Below the pieces are notes generated by a model. It worked only from the letters and a program-made list of their open reading frames with translations. It was not told the origin of the DNA and searched no databases. Below are positions 1-5,848 of a DNA stretch of 8,210 nucleotides, one piece after another. A program made the translations under genes and the position numbers. The stretch is taken from assembly GCA_958403605.1 (NCBI GenBank), contig CATXYA010000054.1, positions 1-8,210 of the forward strand. The letters are read 5' to 3'. Every line of letters begins with the position of its first letter. Positions within the stretch are counted from its first letter, which is position 1. This DNA comes from an uncultured Oscillospiraceae bacterium. Lineage in GTDB: Bacteria; Bacillota; Clostridia; Oscillospirales; Ruminococcaceae.

Positions 1-220
1 GCTTGATGGCGACGGTCAGCTCACGCTGATGGGCGGCGCAGGTGCCGGTCACGCGGCGGGGAATGATCTTCGCACGCTCGGACAGGTATTTGCGCAGACG
101 GGGGACATCCTTGTAGTCGATATGGTCGATACGGTCAACGCAGAAGCTGCAAACCTTTTTGCGGCCACGGCGCTGGGGACGGCCACCACGGGTGTCCTGA
201 CGCTCTCTATCAAAAGCCAT
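1..220 (-). CDS. rpsR: 30S ribosomal protein S18 (partial, C-terminus beyond window)
   Basis: S18 is a small-subunit protein of the 30S platform that binds 16S rRNA as a pair with S6. The first 73 codons are visible and the C-terminus lies beyond base 1. A basic N-terminal tail leads into C24-x2-C27, then the conserved S18 core with [17 protein letters not shown] and [16 protein letters not shown] (C61, H64). The Cys pair with the later Cys and His fits the zinc-binding 'C+' form of S18; metal binding is inferred. The ATG at 218-220 has an AAGGAGG box at 229-235, and ssb stops 20 bases upstream. It is the third gene of the rpsF-ssb-rpsR operon, an order widespread in Firmicutes. No separate promoter is visible, so it is probably co-transcribed from the rpsF promoter. 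Confidence 0.97.
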   Translation of the reverse strand, partial: MAFDRERQDTRGGRPQRRGRKKVCSFCVDRIDHIDYKDVPRLRKYLSERAKIIPRRVTGTCAAHQRELTVAIK

Positions 221-240
221 GACAGTTTCCTCCTTCTAGA

Positions 241-714
241 TTAGAACGGTAGATCCTCATTGTCGTCGATGACGGCGAAATCGTCCGCGGTGCCGGCGGC
301 GTAGCTCACAGGGGGCTGCTCGGCGGCGGGACGCTGGGCGGGAGCGGCGTAATTGCTGTTGCCGGCGGCATAATTGCCGCCGCCGGAAGAAGAATTCCGG
401 CTCTCCGCGAAGTGGACGTTGTCAGCCACCACCTCATAGGCGGTGCGCTTGTTGCCGTTTTTGTCCTCGTAATTGCGCGTCTGCAGACTGCCGTTGACAG
501 CCAGCAGGCTGCCCTTGTGGAAGTATTTGCAGACGAACTCAGCGGTCTGGCGCCAGGTGACGATATCGATGAAATCGGCCTTGCGCTCTTCCCCCTGACG
601 GACAAAATTGCGGTCCACCGCAATGCGGAACGTGCAGGTAGCAATTCCGTTGGGCGTGTGGCGCAGCTCAGGGTCTGCCACCAGACGGCCCATCAAACAA
701 ATGACATTCAGCAT
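241..714 (-). CDS. ssb: Single-stranded DNA-binding protein
   Basis: SSB coats single-stranded DNA in replication, repair and recombination, and recruits partner proteins through its acidic C-terminal tip. The 157-residue product has a complete OB-fold at about residues 1-106, beginning MLNVICLMGRLVADPELR and including the IDIVTW stretch (W54). A flexible Gly/Ala/Pro/Asn-rich linker follows at about 107-145. The tip DDNEDLPF (150-157) is the canonical partner-binding peptide, so this is a full-length replicative SSB rather than a tipless paralogue. The ATG directly abuts the rpsF stop (TAAATG). Its GGAGG box lies inside the end of rpsF at 723-727, 8 bases from the start, which suggests translational coupling. 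It sits between rpsF and rpsR, as in many Firmicutes. Confidence 0.97.
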   Translation of the reverse strand: MLNVICLMGRLVADPELRHTPNGIATCTFRIAVDRNFVRQGEERKADFIDIVTWRQTAEFVCKYFHKGSLLAVNGSLQTRNYEDKNGNKRTAYEVVADNVHFAESRNSSSGGGNYAAGNSNYAAPAQRPAAEQPPVSYAAGTADDFAVIDDNEDLPF

Positions 715-1020
715 TTATTTGGCCTCCGTTTTCGCTTCTTCCTCTTTCGCAACGATCAGGGAACGCAGCACGCCGTCGGTGATCTTGTACACACGGTCCA
801 GCTCCGCGGGGAACGTGGGCTCGCTGGTGAAGTTGATCAGCGTGTAAACGCCATCCTGTTCATCGTTGATGGGGTAGGCCAGGCGGCGCTTGCCCCAATC
901 GTCAACAGAATCGATCGTACCATTCGCCTCGATCAGAGATTTGAACTTGCCCACCAGGGCGGCGGAAGCCTCCTCGTCGAGCGTGGCGGTGGTAACCAAC
1001 ATGGTTTCGTATTTAGCCAT
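715..1020 (-). CDS. rpsF: 30S ribosomal protein S6
   Basis: S6 is a small-subunit protein that partners S18 on the platform of the 30S subunit. The 101-residue product has the typical S6 opening (KYETMLV), the central WGKRRLAYPI strand-loop region at about residues 42-51, and the hydrophobic GVYTLINF strand. It ends in a charged Glu/Lys/Ala tail, which is common in this family, and the length is normal. The ATG at 1018-1020 has an excellent AAAGGAGG box at 1030-1037. It is the first gene of rpsF-ssb-rpsR. Transcription starts from the promoter at 1098-1126, leaving a leader of about 70 bases that may carry an S6:S18 autoregulatory structure. Confidence 0.97.
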   Translation of the reverse strand: MAKYETMLVTTATLDEEASAALVGKFKSLIEANGTIDSVDDWGKRRLAYPINDEQDGVYTLINFTSEPTFPAELDRVYKITDGVLRSLIVAKEEEAKTEAK

Positions 1021-1041
1021 TTCTGTACACCTCCTTTTGGA

Positions 1042-1069
1042 CTTATGGCCGCCTTACGAAGAAAGCGGC
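1042..1069 (-). promoter_or_regulatory. Structured rpsF leader, candidate S6:S18 autoregulatory RNA
   Basis: The predicted untranslated leader (about 1021-1091) contains, on the minus strand, a hairpin pairing GCCGCTT (1063-1069) with AAGGCGGC (1048-1055), with one bulged G and a 7-base loop. A smaller CCGC/GCGG hairpin lies just upstream. In many bacteria the S6:S18 complex represses its own operon by binding an rpsF leader helix with an exposed CCG. CCG triplets are present here, but I could not fit the known consensus convincingly. The helix is seen in the sequence; the regulatory role is inferred. Confidence 0.3.
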
Positions 1070-1097
1070 AAGGAATATCCGCATAGGCGGACAACTT

Positions 1098-1126
1098 ATT
1101 GTACAATAGAAAAAGGACCCTGTCAA
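1098..1126 (-). promoter_or_regulatory. Sigma-A promoter of rpsF-ssb-rpsR
   Basis: On the minus strand there is a perfect -35 box TTGACA (1121-1126), a 17-base spacer and a -10 box TACAAT (1098-1103). The expected transcription start is near 1091, about 70 bases before rpsF. The -35 hexamer lies inside the 3' arm of the galU terminator hairpin (1115-1147), so the two signals share DNA. Confidence 0.85.
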
Positions 1127-1147
1127 GGATTATTCTTGACAGGGTCC
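1110..1147 (-). terminator. Rho-independent terminator of the galU unit
   Basis: There is a perfect 13-bp inverted repeat: 1115-1127 pairs with 1135-1147, with a 7-base loop. On the minus strand it is followed by five T's (1110-1114). It begins 18 bases after the galU stop codon. The same hairpin contains the rpsF -35 box. Confidence 0.9.
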
Positions 1148-1165
1148 CCGCGTTTTATCCCGTTT

Positions 1166-2041
1166 TTATAAGGTTTTGGCCAGCTCTTTCAGGTAAGCCC
1201 GGAAGTCGGCGCCGATCTCGGGATGGCGCAGCGCCGTTTCCACCTGGGCCTGCATCACGCCCAGCTTGGCGCCCATGTCGTAGCGCTTGCCGGTGAAATC
1301 TACGCCCGTCATGCCGCCCTGGCGGGCCATGGCGGCCATGGCGTCGGTGAGCTGCAGTTCGCCGCCCGCGCCGGGCGCGGTGTGCTCCAGGATGCCGTAG
1401 ATCTCCGGCGTCAGCAGGCAGCGTCCCAGGATGGAAAACAGGCTGAATTCCTGCCCGGGGGCGGGCTTTTCCACCATGTCGGTGATGTGGTAAAGGTTGT
1501 CCGTCAGCGGGTCCAGCTTCATGGAGGAATATTTGCGGATGGCCTCGGGCGTGACTTCCTTGATGCCCACGCACGGCTTGCCGTATTGCTCGTACGCGCG
1601 GATGAGCTGCGCCGCCACCGGGTCGTCTCCCATAATGACATCGTCGCCGTACAGCACCACAAAGGGCTCGTCCCCGGTGAAGGGCTTCGCCTTCAGCACG
1701 GCATGGCCCAGGCCCTTGGTCTCTTTTTGGCGCAGAAAGAAGATATCCGCCAAATTGGCGATGCCCAGGCAGTCCTCCAGCATGGCCGCCTTTGTGGGGT
1801 TGCCGGAGAGCGCGGCCTCCAATTCCGGCGCGCGGTCGAAGTGGTCCTCCATGATGGATTTGTTGCGGCCCGTGATGATGAGGATCTCCTCGATGCCCGC
1901 GGCCACGGCCTCCTCCACAATGTACTGGATGGCGGGCTTGTCCACGATGGGCAGCATCTCTTTGGGCATGGCCTTGGTGGCCGGCAGCACGCGGGTGCCC
2001 AGCCCGGCGGCAGGGATGACAGCTTTGCGGATCTTTTTCAC
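1166..2041 (-). CDS. galU: UTP-glucose-1-phosphate uridylyltransferase
   Basis: The enzyme makes UDP-glucose from UTP and glucose-1-phosphate in the cytosol, supplying glycosyl donors for envelope polysaccharide and glycolipid synthesis and for galactose metabolism. The 291-residue product is normal for bacterial GalU. Visible motifs are the nucleotide-binding loop PAAGLGTRVLPATK (10-23) with PKEMLP (26-31), QKETKGLGHAV (105-115), the metal/substrate loop YGDD (131-134), VEKP (190-193), GELQLTDA (227-234) and GKRYDMGAKLG (251-261). The start is GTG (2039-2041), chosen because a GGAGGG box sits 8 bases upstream (2050-2055) and the protein then begins at the family's usual N-terminus. The preceding gene stops only 15 bases upstream, so the two are probably co-transcribed. 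The symbol gtaB would also be used in Firmicutes. Confidence 0.95.
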   Translation of the reverse strand: MKKIRKAVIPAAGLGTRVLPATKAMPKEMLPIVDKPAIQYIVEEAVAAGIEEILIITGRNKSIMEDHFDRAPELEAALSGNPTKAAMLEDCLGIANLADIFFLRQKETKGLGHAVLKAKPFTGDEPFVVLYGDDVIMGDDPVAAQLIRAYEQYGKPCVGIKEVTPEAIRKYSSMKLDPLTDNLYHITDMVEKPAPGQEFSLFSILGRCLLTPEIYGILEHTAPGAGGELQLTDAMAAMARQGGMTGVDFTGKRYDMGAKLGVMQAQVETALRHPEIGADFRAYLKELAKTL

Positions 2042-2056
2042 GTTACGGTCCCTCCG

Positions 2057-2998
2057 TCAATAATATTGTGCCAGTGGCAGCGCCTGCGTGGGCACGAGCC
2101 ACGCCACCAGCAGGCCGCTGACCGCCATCAAAACCAGGAAGACGAACACGACGCCCAGCACGCTGGGGCCGCCCTTGCGGCCAAGCACTTCTTTGAACGC
2201 CGCCTCGTCGGCAGCGCCCGCCCGCAGCGTCTGCAGCCGGTGCACCGCATGGCGGCGGAACAGGTAAAACGCGTACATGGCGAACAAAATGTTCGACCCC
2301 CACTGCAGGACAAGACACACCCAATACAACGTCTGCATGGCCCCGGCGGAAAGCACCATCGGCACGGCAAATCCCATCTCCTGGAAGGAGAGCGCCAGCG
2401 TGGGAATGCTGAACAAAATGGAGGAGACCAGCGCCAGCGCGCCCCAGGCCCACATCTTACGGAAGAAGAAATACACCGGCGCAAACAAAAAGGCGCTCCA
2501 GCACACGCTGGTCTTGCGGTGGCTCTCGTCCATTCGGCTGAACTGGTACAGGTAATACGGCGCGGAGCGGCCGATGTAGGCCGTCCACGCCTCGGCGGAA
2601 AAGCCGTCGTACTCCGCTTTCAGGTTCAGTTGGGCGATGAATTCCTGCTCGCTTTGCGGCGGGCCCTCGGGCGCGCGGGTGTAAGCGGGGCCCTGGCTGG
2701 CGCCGCCGGTATGGGGCGGCGCCTCCTGCGACAGCGCGTGGCCGCAGTGGTTGCAGAAAATAGAATCAGGCGCGTTTTGCGCGCCGCACACGGCGCAGCG
2801 CACCCCGGCGGGGGCGGCCGCTTCCTCCGGTGCTTGGAACGAAAAACCGGTGCCGTGCTTTGCCTGGAAGACACAGCCTCCGGCCTCGGCATAGCAATCG
2901 CGGTGATACGGCGCGCCGCAATCGGGGCAGACGACGATGTCGTCGCCCTCGGCAAACAGCTTGTGGCAAAAACTGCAGGTTGCAGAATGATATTCCAT
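2057..2998 (-). CDS. Membrane protein with RING-like and zinc-ribbon domains and a DUF2628-like region
   Basis: This is an uncharacterised 313-residue protein with three parts. (a) Residues 8-42 form a RING/Prok-RING-like metal site: C8-x2-C11, C24-x2-C27, H32, C35 and C42, with a PYHRDC core. (b) Residues 68-87 form a short zinc ribbon (C68-x2-C71, C82-x2-C85). (c) After a Pro/Gly/Ala-rich linker, residues ~165-303 are strongly hydrophobic with aromatic and basic patches (SAFLFAPVYFFFRKM), resembling DUF2628. Likely membrane segments are about 184-204, 222-247 and 279-303. No signal peptide is seen, so the metal-binding half is presumably cytoplasmic. The ATG at 2996-2998 has AAAGGAGT at 3004-3011; an in-frame start at 3037 lacks such a box. 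galU follows after 15 bases. Function is unknown. Ubiquitin-ligase activity should not be assumed from the RING-like fold. Similar Cys/His modules in Clostridia are annotated only as RING-like. Confidence 0.85.
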   Translation of the reverse strand: MEYHSATCSFCHKLFAEGDDIVVCPDCGAPYHRDCYAEAGGCVFQAKHGTGFSFQAPEEAAAPAGVRCAVCGAQNAPDSIFCNHCGHALSQEAPPHTGGASQGPAYTRAPEGPPQSEQEFIAQLNLKAEYDGFSAEAWTAYIGRSAPYYLYQFSRMDESHRKTSVCWSAFLFAPVYFFFRKMWAWGALALVSSILFSIPTLALSFQEMGFAVPMVLSAGAMQTLYWVCLVLQWGSNILFAMYAFYLFRRHAVHRLQTLRAGAADEAAFKEVLGRKGGPSVLGVVFVFLVLMAVSGLLVAWLVPTQALPLAQYY

Positions 2999-3039
2999 TC
3001 GGGACTCCTTTCCCAATCTCTTGCTCATACTTATCATTA

Positions 3040-3068
3040 ACTATAGCGCAAATGACGCCAAAAAGCAA
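3040..3068 (-). promoter_or_regulatory. Possible promoter of the membrane protein-galU unit
   Basis: On the minus strand, TATAGT (3040-3045) is a good -10 box. A weak TTGCTT (3063-3068) stands 17 bases upstream as -35. The site lies in the divergent intergenic region, back-to-back with the prfB promoter, and would give a leader of about 35 bases. The -35 matches the consensus only partly. Confidence 0.45.
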
Positions 3069-3088
3069 ATATCCCGGGGCCTTTTCTC

Positions 3089-3117
3089 TTTACAAGCGGG
3101 CACTTTTTCTTTATAAT
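3089..3117 (+). promoter_or_regulatory. Sigma-A promoter of prfB
   Basis: TTTACA (3089-3094) and a perfect TATAAT (3112-3117) are separated by 17 bases. Transcription should start near 3124, about 44 bases before the chosen prfB ATG. The region between the two divergent genes holds only this promoter, its minus-strand counterpart and the ribosome binding sites. Confidence 0.8.
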
Positions 3118-3167
3118 AGAAAAGCATTCTCAACGTGAAACCCATTCAAACGACAAGCGAGGGACTT

Positions 3168-4283
3168 ATGGTCATTTTAGACGAGATCAAGCGCCGGCTT
3201 TCCGACCTGGAGCCGGAAGTGCGGGATATGGCCGATGCACTGGCCATCGAGCGCAGCAAGCTGCGGCTCGAGGAATTGGAGCAAAAAAGCGCGGACCCCG
3301 CGTTTTATAACGACACGGAAAACTCTGCCAAGGTGTTTTCCGAGATGGGCGAACTCAAGGACCGGCTGGAGCAGTACCGCCAGTTGACGGAGATGCTGTC
3401 GGACGCAGAGACGCTGCTGGAGATGTTCGAGGAGGACGATACCGACGAGGCCATGGGCGACGAGCTGGAGCAGAGCGTCGCGGCCCTCAGCGACAAATTG
3501 GAGGAGCTGCGCCTGGTGACGCTGCTCACGGGGGAGTACGACGCCAACAACGCCATTTTGTCGTTCCACGCCGGCGCGGGCGGCACCGAGGCGCAGGACT
3601 GGGTGAGCATGCTGTACCGCATGTATACGCGTTTCGCGGCCCGGCACGGCTTCAACGTCAAGGTGCTGGACTTGCTGGACGGCGACGAGGCGGGCATCAA
3701 ATCCGCCTCCATTTTGGTGGAAGGGCACAATGCCTACGGTTTCCTGCGCAGCGAAAACGGCGTGCACCGCCTGGTGCGCATCTCGCCCTTCGACGCTTCG
3801 GGCCGCCGCCACACCAGCTTTGCCTCCCTGGAGGTCATGCCCGAGCTGGATGATTCCGTCAATGTGGAGATCCGGCCCGAGGATATCCGCATGGAGGTCT
3901 ACCGCTCCTCCGGCGCGGGCGGCCAGAAGGTCAACAAAACGTCCTCCGCCGTGCGTCTTATCCACGAGCCCACGGGCATCGTCGTCAACTGCCAGACCGA
4001 GCGAAGCCAGTTCCAAAACCGCGATATGTGTATGAAAATGCTGGCGGCCAAGCTGTATCAGATCAAGGAGCGCGAGCACCTGGATAAGATCAGCGACATC
4101 AAGGGCGTGCAGAAAGAGATCGCCTGGGGCAGCCAGATCCGCAGCTATGTGTTCATGCCGTACACGCTGGTGAAGGACCACCGCACCAACTTTGAAAACG
4201 GCAACGTCAACGCGGTGATGGACGGCGATCTGGACGGCTTCATCAACGCCTATCTGAAAGCCGCCAGCAAAGGCGAGCTGTAA
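3168..4283 (+). CDS. prfB: Peptide chain release factor 2 (no programmed frameshift)
   Basis: RF2 recognises UGA and UAA stop codons in the ribosomal A site and triggers peptide release. The 371-residue product is normal length. A helical N-terminal domain (about 1-110) is followed by the codon-recognition region with the RF2-specific SPF tripeptide (S206-P207-F208) and the catalytic GGQ loop (G251-G252-Q253, within SSGAGGQKVNKT). SPF distinguishes it from RF1. Most bacterial prfB genes carry an in-frame UGA near codon 25 that needs a +1 shift. Here the reading frame is open through that region, so that autoregulation is absent. The ATG at 3168 has GAGGG at 3159-3163. An in-frame GTG at 3135 has no ribosome binding site and lies only ~11 bases after the predicted transcript start. 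A terminator follows immediately. Confidence 0.96.
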   Translation: MVILDEIKRRLSDLEPEVRDMADALAIERSKLRLEELEQKSADPAFYNDTENSAKVFSEMGELKDRLEQYRQLTEMLSDAETLLEMFEEDDTDEAMGDELEQSVAALSDKLEELRLVTLLTGEYDANNAILSFHAGAGGTEAQDWVSMLYRMYTRFAARHGFNVKVLDLLDGDEAGIKSASILVEGHNAYGFLRSENGVHRLVRISPFDASGRRHTSFASLEVMPELDDSVNVEIRPEDIRMEVYRSSGAGGQKVNKTSSAVRLIHEPTGIVVNCQTERSQFQNRDMCMKMLAAKLYQIKEREHLDKISDIKGVQKEIAWGSQIRSYVFMPYTLVKDHRTNFENGNVNAVMDGDLDGFINAYLKAASKGEL

Positions 4284-4285
4284 GC

Positions 4286-4316
4286 AAAAAGGCGCACCCT
4301 AGGGGTGCGCTTTTTT
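4286..4316 (+). terminator. Rho-independent terminator after prfB
   Basis: An 8-bp GC-rich stem (4292-4299 with 4303-4310, loop TAG) is followed by six T's (4311-4316) and preceded by five A's (4286-4290). It begins within 10 bases of the prfB stop. The next gene starts 24 bases later with no visible promoter, so read-through here may set its expression. Confidence 0.88.
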
Positions 4317-4339
4317 GCAAGAGAAAAGAGGAACATGAT

Positions 4340-5203
4340 ATGTGGAGCGATTCTCCGGCCTGTCGGGTGCAGCAGCTGGCCCAGGGGCTGTACTGCCTCA
4401 AAGAGGCGGACCTCGTCAACCTTTACTTGCTGGTGGGGCGGGAGAAGGCGCTGCTCATCGACACCGGCTACGGCTTTACGGATTACCGCCCGCTGCTGCG
4501 CGCCATCACCGATCTGCCGCTGCTGGTGGTGAACACCCACGGCGACCCCGACCATGTGCTGGGCAGCTACCTGTTCGACACCGTTTACTTGGCGCCGGAG
4601 GATCTGCACCAGCTGGCGCGCATCGACACGCCGGCATTCCGGCGGGAGGCCGTGCGCTACAAGGTCTTCCCGGAGATGGCGCCCCTGGTGGATGAAGAGG
4701 CCTACTGCGCCGCCAGCCTGGCAAAAACGCGCATTCTGCCGCTGCGGGAAGGGGACACCTTCGATCTGGGCGGCGGCCAGGTGCTCGAAACCTACAGCGT
4801 ACCCGGCCATTCCAGCGGCTCCATGGCCTTTCTGGACCGGAAGAACCGCCGCTTTTTCACCGGGGATATCATCACCTATCAAAATATCTGGAACTTTGGC
4901 GCGCCGGACCGCAGCTCCCTGGTCACCATGCTGCGCACCTACCGCAAGGCCAAGGCCCTGCAGCCGTTTTATGACGAGGTCTATTCCGGCCACGCGCAGA
5001 CACCGGTGCCGCCCGCGGTGGTGGACGAGCTCATCACCTGTATCCACGAGATCCGCGACCACCATCAGGACGACGAGCGCTTTGAAAGCGCCTTTGCCGA
5101 TTTGATGAGCCCCGCGCCCAAATTCAGCCACCGCTGCGGCCATGTGCACATCATCTATTCGGAAGAGTCCCTGCGGGAACTGCTGGACAGCGGAGAAGAA
5201 TAA
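4340..5203 (+). CDS. Metallo-beta-lactamase-fold hydrolase
   Basis: This is a 287-residue cytosolic metal-dependent hydrolase of the MBL superfamily; the substrate cannot be told. Seen in order: the strand LLIDTGYG with D41, the metal motif NTHGDPDH (H67, D69, D71, H72), PGHSSGS (H157), FFTGDI (D176) and SGHAQTP (H218). The usual motif is HxHxDH. Here the second His is Asp (HxDxDH), a variant found in some MBL subfamilies that may alter metal binding. A C-terminal acidic/amphipathic stretch follows. The start at 4340 is preceded by an AGAGGA-type box around 4327-4332. An overlapping ATG at 4335 is out of frame. No promoter is visible between the prfB terminator and this gene, so transcription probably comes by read-through. 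It ends at a hairpin shared with the convergent genes. Similar proteins include glyoxalase II-like enzymes, but that is not established here. Confidence 0.9.
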   Translation: MWSDSPACRVQQLAQGLYCLKEADLVNLYLLVGREKALLIDTGYGFTDYRPLLRAITDLPLLVVNTHGDPDHVLGSYLFDTVYLAPEDLHQLARIDTPAFRREAVRYKVFPEMAPLVDEEAYCAASLAKTRILPLREGDTFDLGGGQVLETYSVPGHSSGSMAFLDRKNRRFFTGDIITYQNIWNFGAPDRSSLVTMLRTYRKAKALQPFYDEVYSGHAQTPVPPAVVDELITCIHEIRDHHQDDERFESAFADLMSPAPKFSHRCGHVHIIYSEESLRELLDSGEE

Positions 5204-5204
5204 C

Positions 5205-5234
5205 AAAAAGGCACACGGGAACCGTGTGCCTTTT
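5205..5234. terminator. Bidirectional terminator between convergent genes
   Basis: A 9-bp stem (5210-5218 with 5222-5230) with a 3-base loop has an A-run on its left (5205-5208) and T's on its right (5231-5234), so it can end transcripts from either side. It lies between the plus-strand hydrolase stop (5203) and the end of the minus-strand gene (5238). Confidence 0.85.
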
Positions 5235-5237
5235 GCT

Positions 5238-5528
5238 TTACCAGATCGTGAAATTTTTCGCTTCTTCCCAGCGCTTTTTGTCCCGGTCGTACTGCTCGTC
5301 GAACCAGGCCTCGGCCTGGTGCATGCCCTCTTCCGTCAGCGGGAAATCGGCGCTGGTCTTTTGGGCGTCCTCCGTCTTTTCAAAGCACCAGGGGAACGGC
5401 CAGACCGTGGCGACAAAGCGGCCGCCCTCGCCCACCGCCAAACGGTACCACATGCCCTCGTGGGAGCCGGTATAGCTTTTGTTGGCCTTGACGAACACCA
5501 GCCCCGGCAGCTTGGCGAACGTGTCCAT
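5238..5528 (-). CDS. Uncharacterised small protein (96 residues)
   Basis: I do not recognise the function. The 96-residue product is soluble-looking, with no signal peptide or membrane segment. It has aromatic/Trp-rich patches (GMWYRL at 25-30, VWPFPWCFEK at 42-51) and a charged, helical C-terminus with EEGMHQAEAWFDEQYDRDKKRWEE (about 67-89), ending FTIW. The ATG overlaps the TGA of the upstream TSCPD gene by one base (TGATG) and has no Shine-Dalgarno box, which suggests it is translated by coupling. A longer in-frame start at 5600 would lie inside the TSCPD gene in another frame and is rejected. It ends at the bidirectional terminator. Its tight link to the TSCPD gene hints at a shared role, which is inference only. 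Confidence 0.75.
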   Translation of the reverse strand: MDTFAKLPGLVFVKANKSYTGSHEGMWYRLAVGEGGRFVATVWPFPWCFEKTEDAQKTSADFPLTEEGMHQAEAWFDEQYDRDKKRWEEAKNFTIW

Positions 5529-5782
5529 CACAGCTGCGCCAACGCGGCGCGCAGCGCGTGGGAGATCTGGTCCGGGCAGGAGGTAGAGCGCGGGCCGCAC
5601 TTGGTGCCCTCCATGCGGGCGATGGCGTCCTCGGCCTTCATGCCCTTCAGCAGCTGGCAGATGCCTTTCAGGTTGCCGTTGCAGCCGCCCAGCACGCTGA
5701 TGTCCTCAATGGTGCCGTCCGGCGCCAGGGAGACGGTGGTGGAGCGGGAGCAAACGCCATGGTTTTGATAAGTAACCGTCAT
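5528..5782 (-). CDS. TSCPD-domain protein (TIGR03905-like)
   Basis: This is an 84-residue protein of the small stand-alone TSCPD family. The TSCPD domain is otherwise known as a Cys-rich C-terminal part of some vitamin B12-dependent ribonucleotide reductases. Visible are the N-terminal YQNHGVCSRST (C11), the LGGCNGNLKGICQLL core (C34, C42), and KCGPRSTSCPDQI (C62, C69) that names the family. The Cys residues suggest metal binding or redox activity; the cellular role is unknown. The ATG at 5780-5782 has GAGGGG at 5789-5794 and a promoter close upstream. It overlaps the downstream 96-residue gene by one base, which implies a two-gene unit. The preceding PHP gene stops 66 bases upstream with no clear terminator. 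Confidence 0.88.
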   Translation of the reverse strand: MTVTYQNHGVCSRSTTVSLAPDGTIEDISVLGGCNGNLKGICQLLKGMKAEDAIARMEGTKCGPRSTSCPDQISHALRAALAQL

Positions 5783-5818
5783 AAAAAACCCCTCGTTTAT
5801 CTAAAAAATTACAAGCGT

Positions 5819-5847
5819 ATTGTACCACGGGATGCCGCCCGTTGCAA
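5819..5847 (-). promoter_or_regulatory. Probable promoter of the TSCPD gene pair
   Basis: On the minus strand, TTGCAA (5842-5847), a 17-base spacer and TACAAT (5819-5824) form a good sigma-A promoter. It sits between the PHP stop and the TSCPD start and would give a leader of about 30 bases. Confidence 0.65.
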
Positions 5848-5848
5848 G

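Noticed and set aside
1223..3040. A 605-codon open frame on the plus strand antisense to galU and the membrane protein
   Set aside because: Its product is low-complexity, rich in His, Arg, Gly and Ala, with no recognisable domain. It mirrors well-supported genes, as expected for antisense frames in GC-rich DNA.
3135..3137. GTG start for prfB, 11 codons upstream
   Set aside because: There is no Shine-Dalgarno before it and it lies almost at the predicted transcript start. The ATG at 3168 has GAGGG.
3177..4181. A 334-codon open frame antisense to prfB
   Set aside because: prfB shows all RF2 motifs. The antisense product has no domain, no ribosome binding site and an atypical composition.
4250..5206. 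A 318-codon open frame antisense to the MBL hydrolase
   Set aside because: It covers the bidirectional terminator and the hydrolase with its intact metal motifs, and its product looks like a reverse-frame translation.
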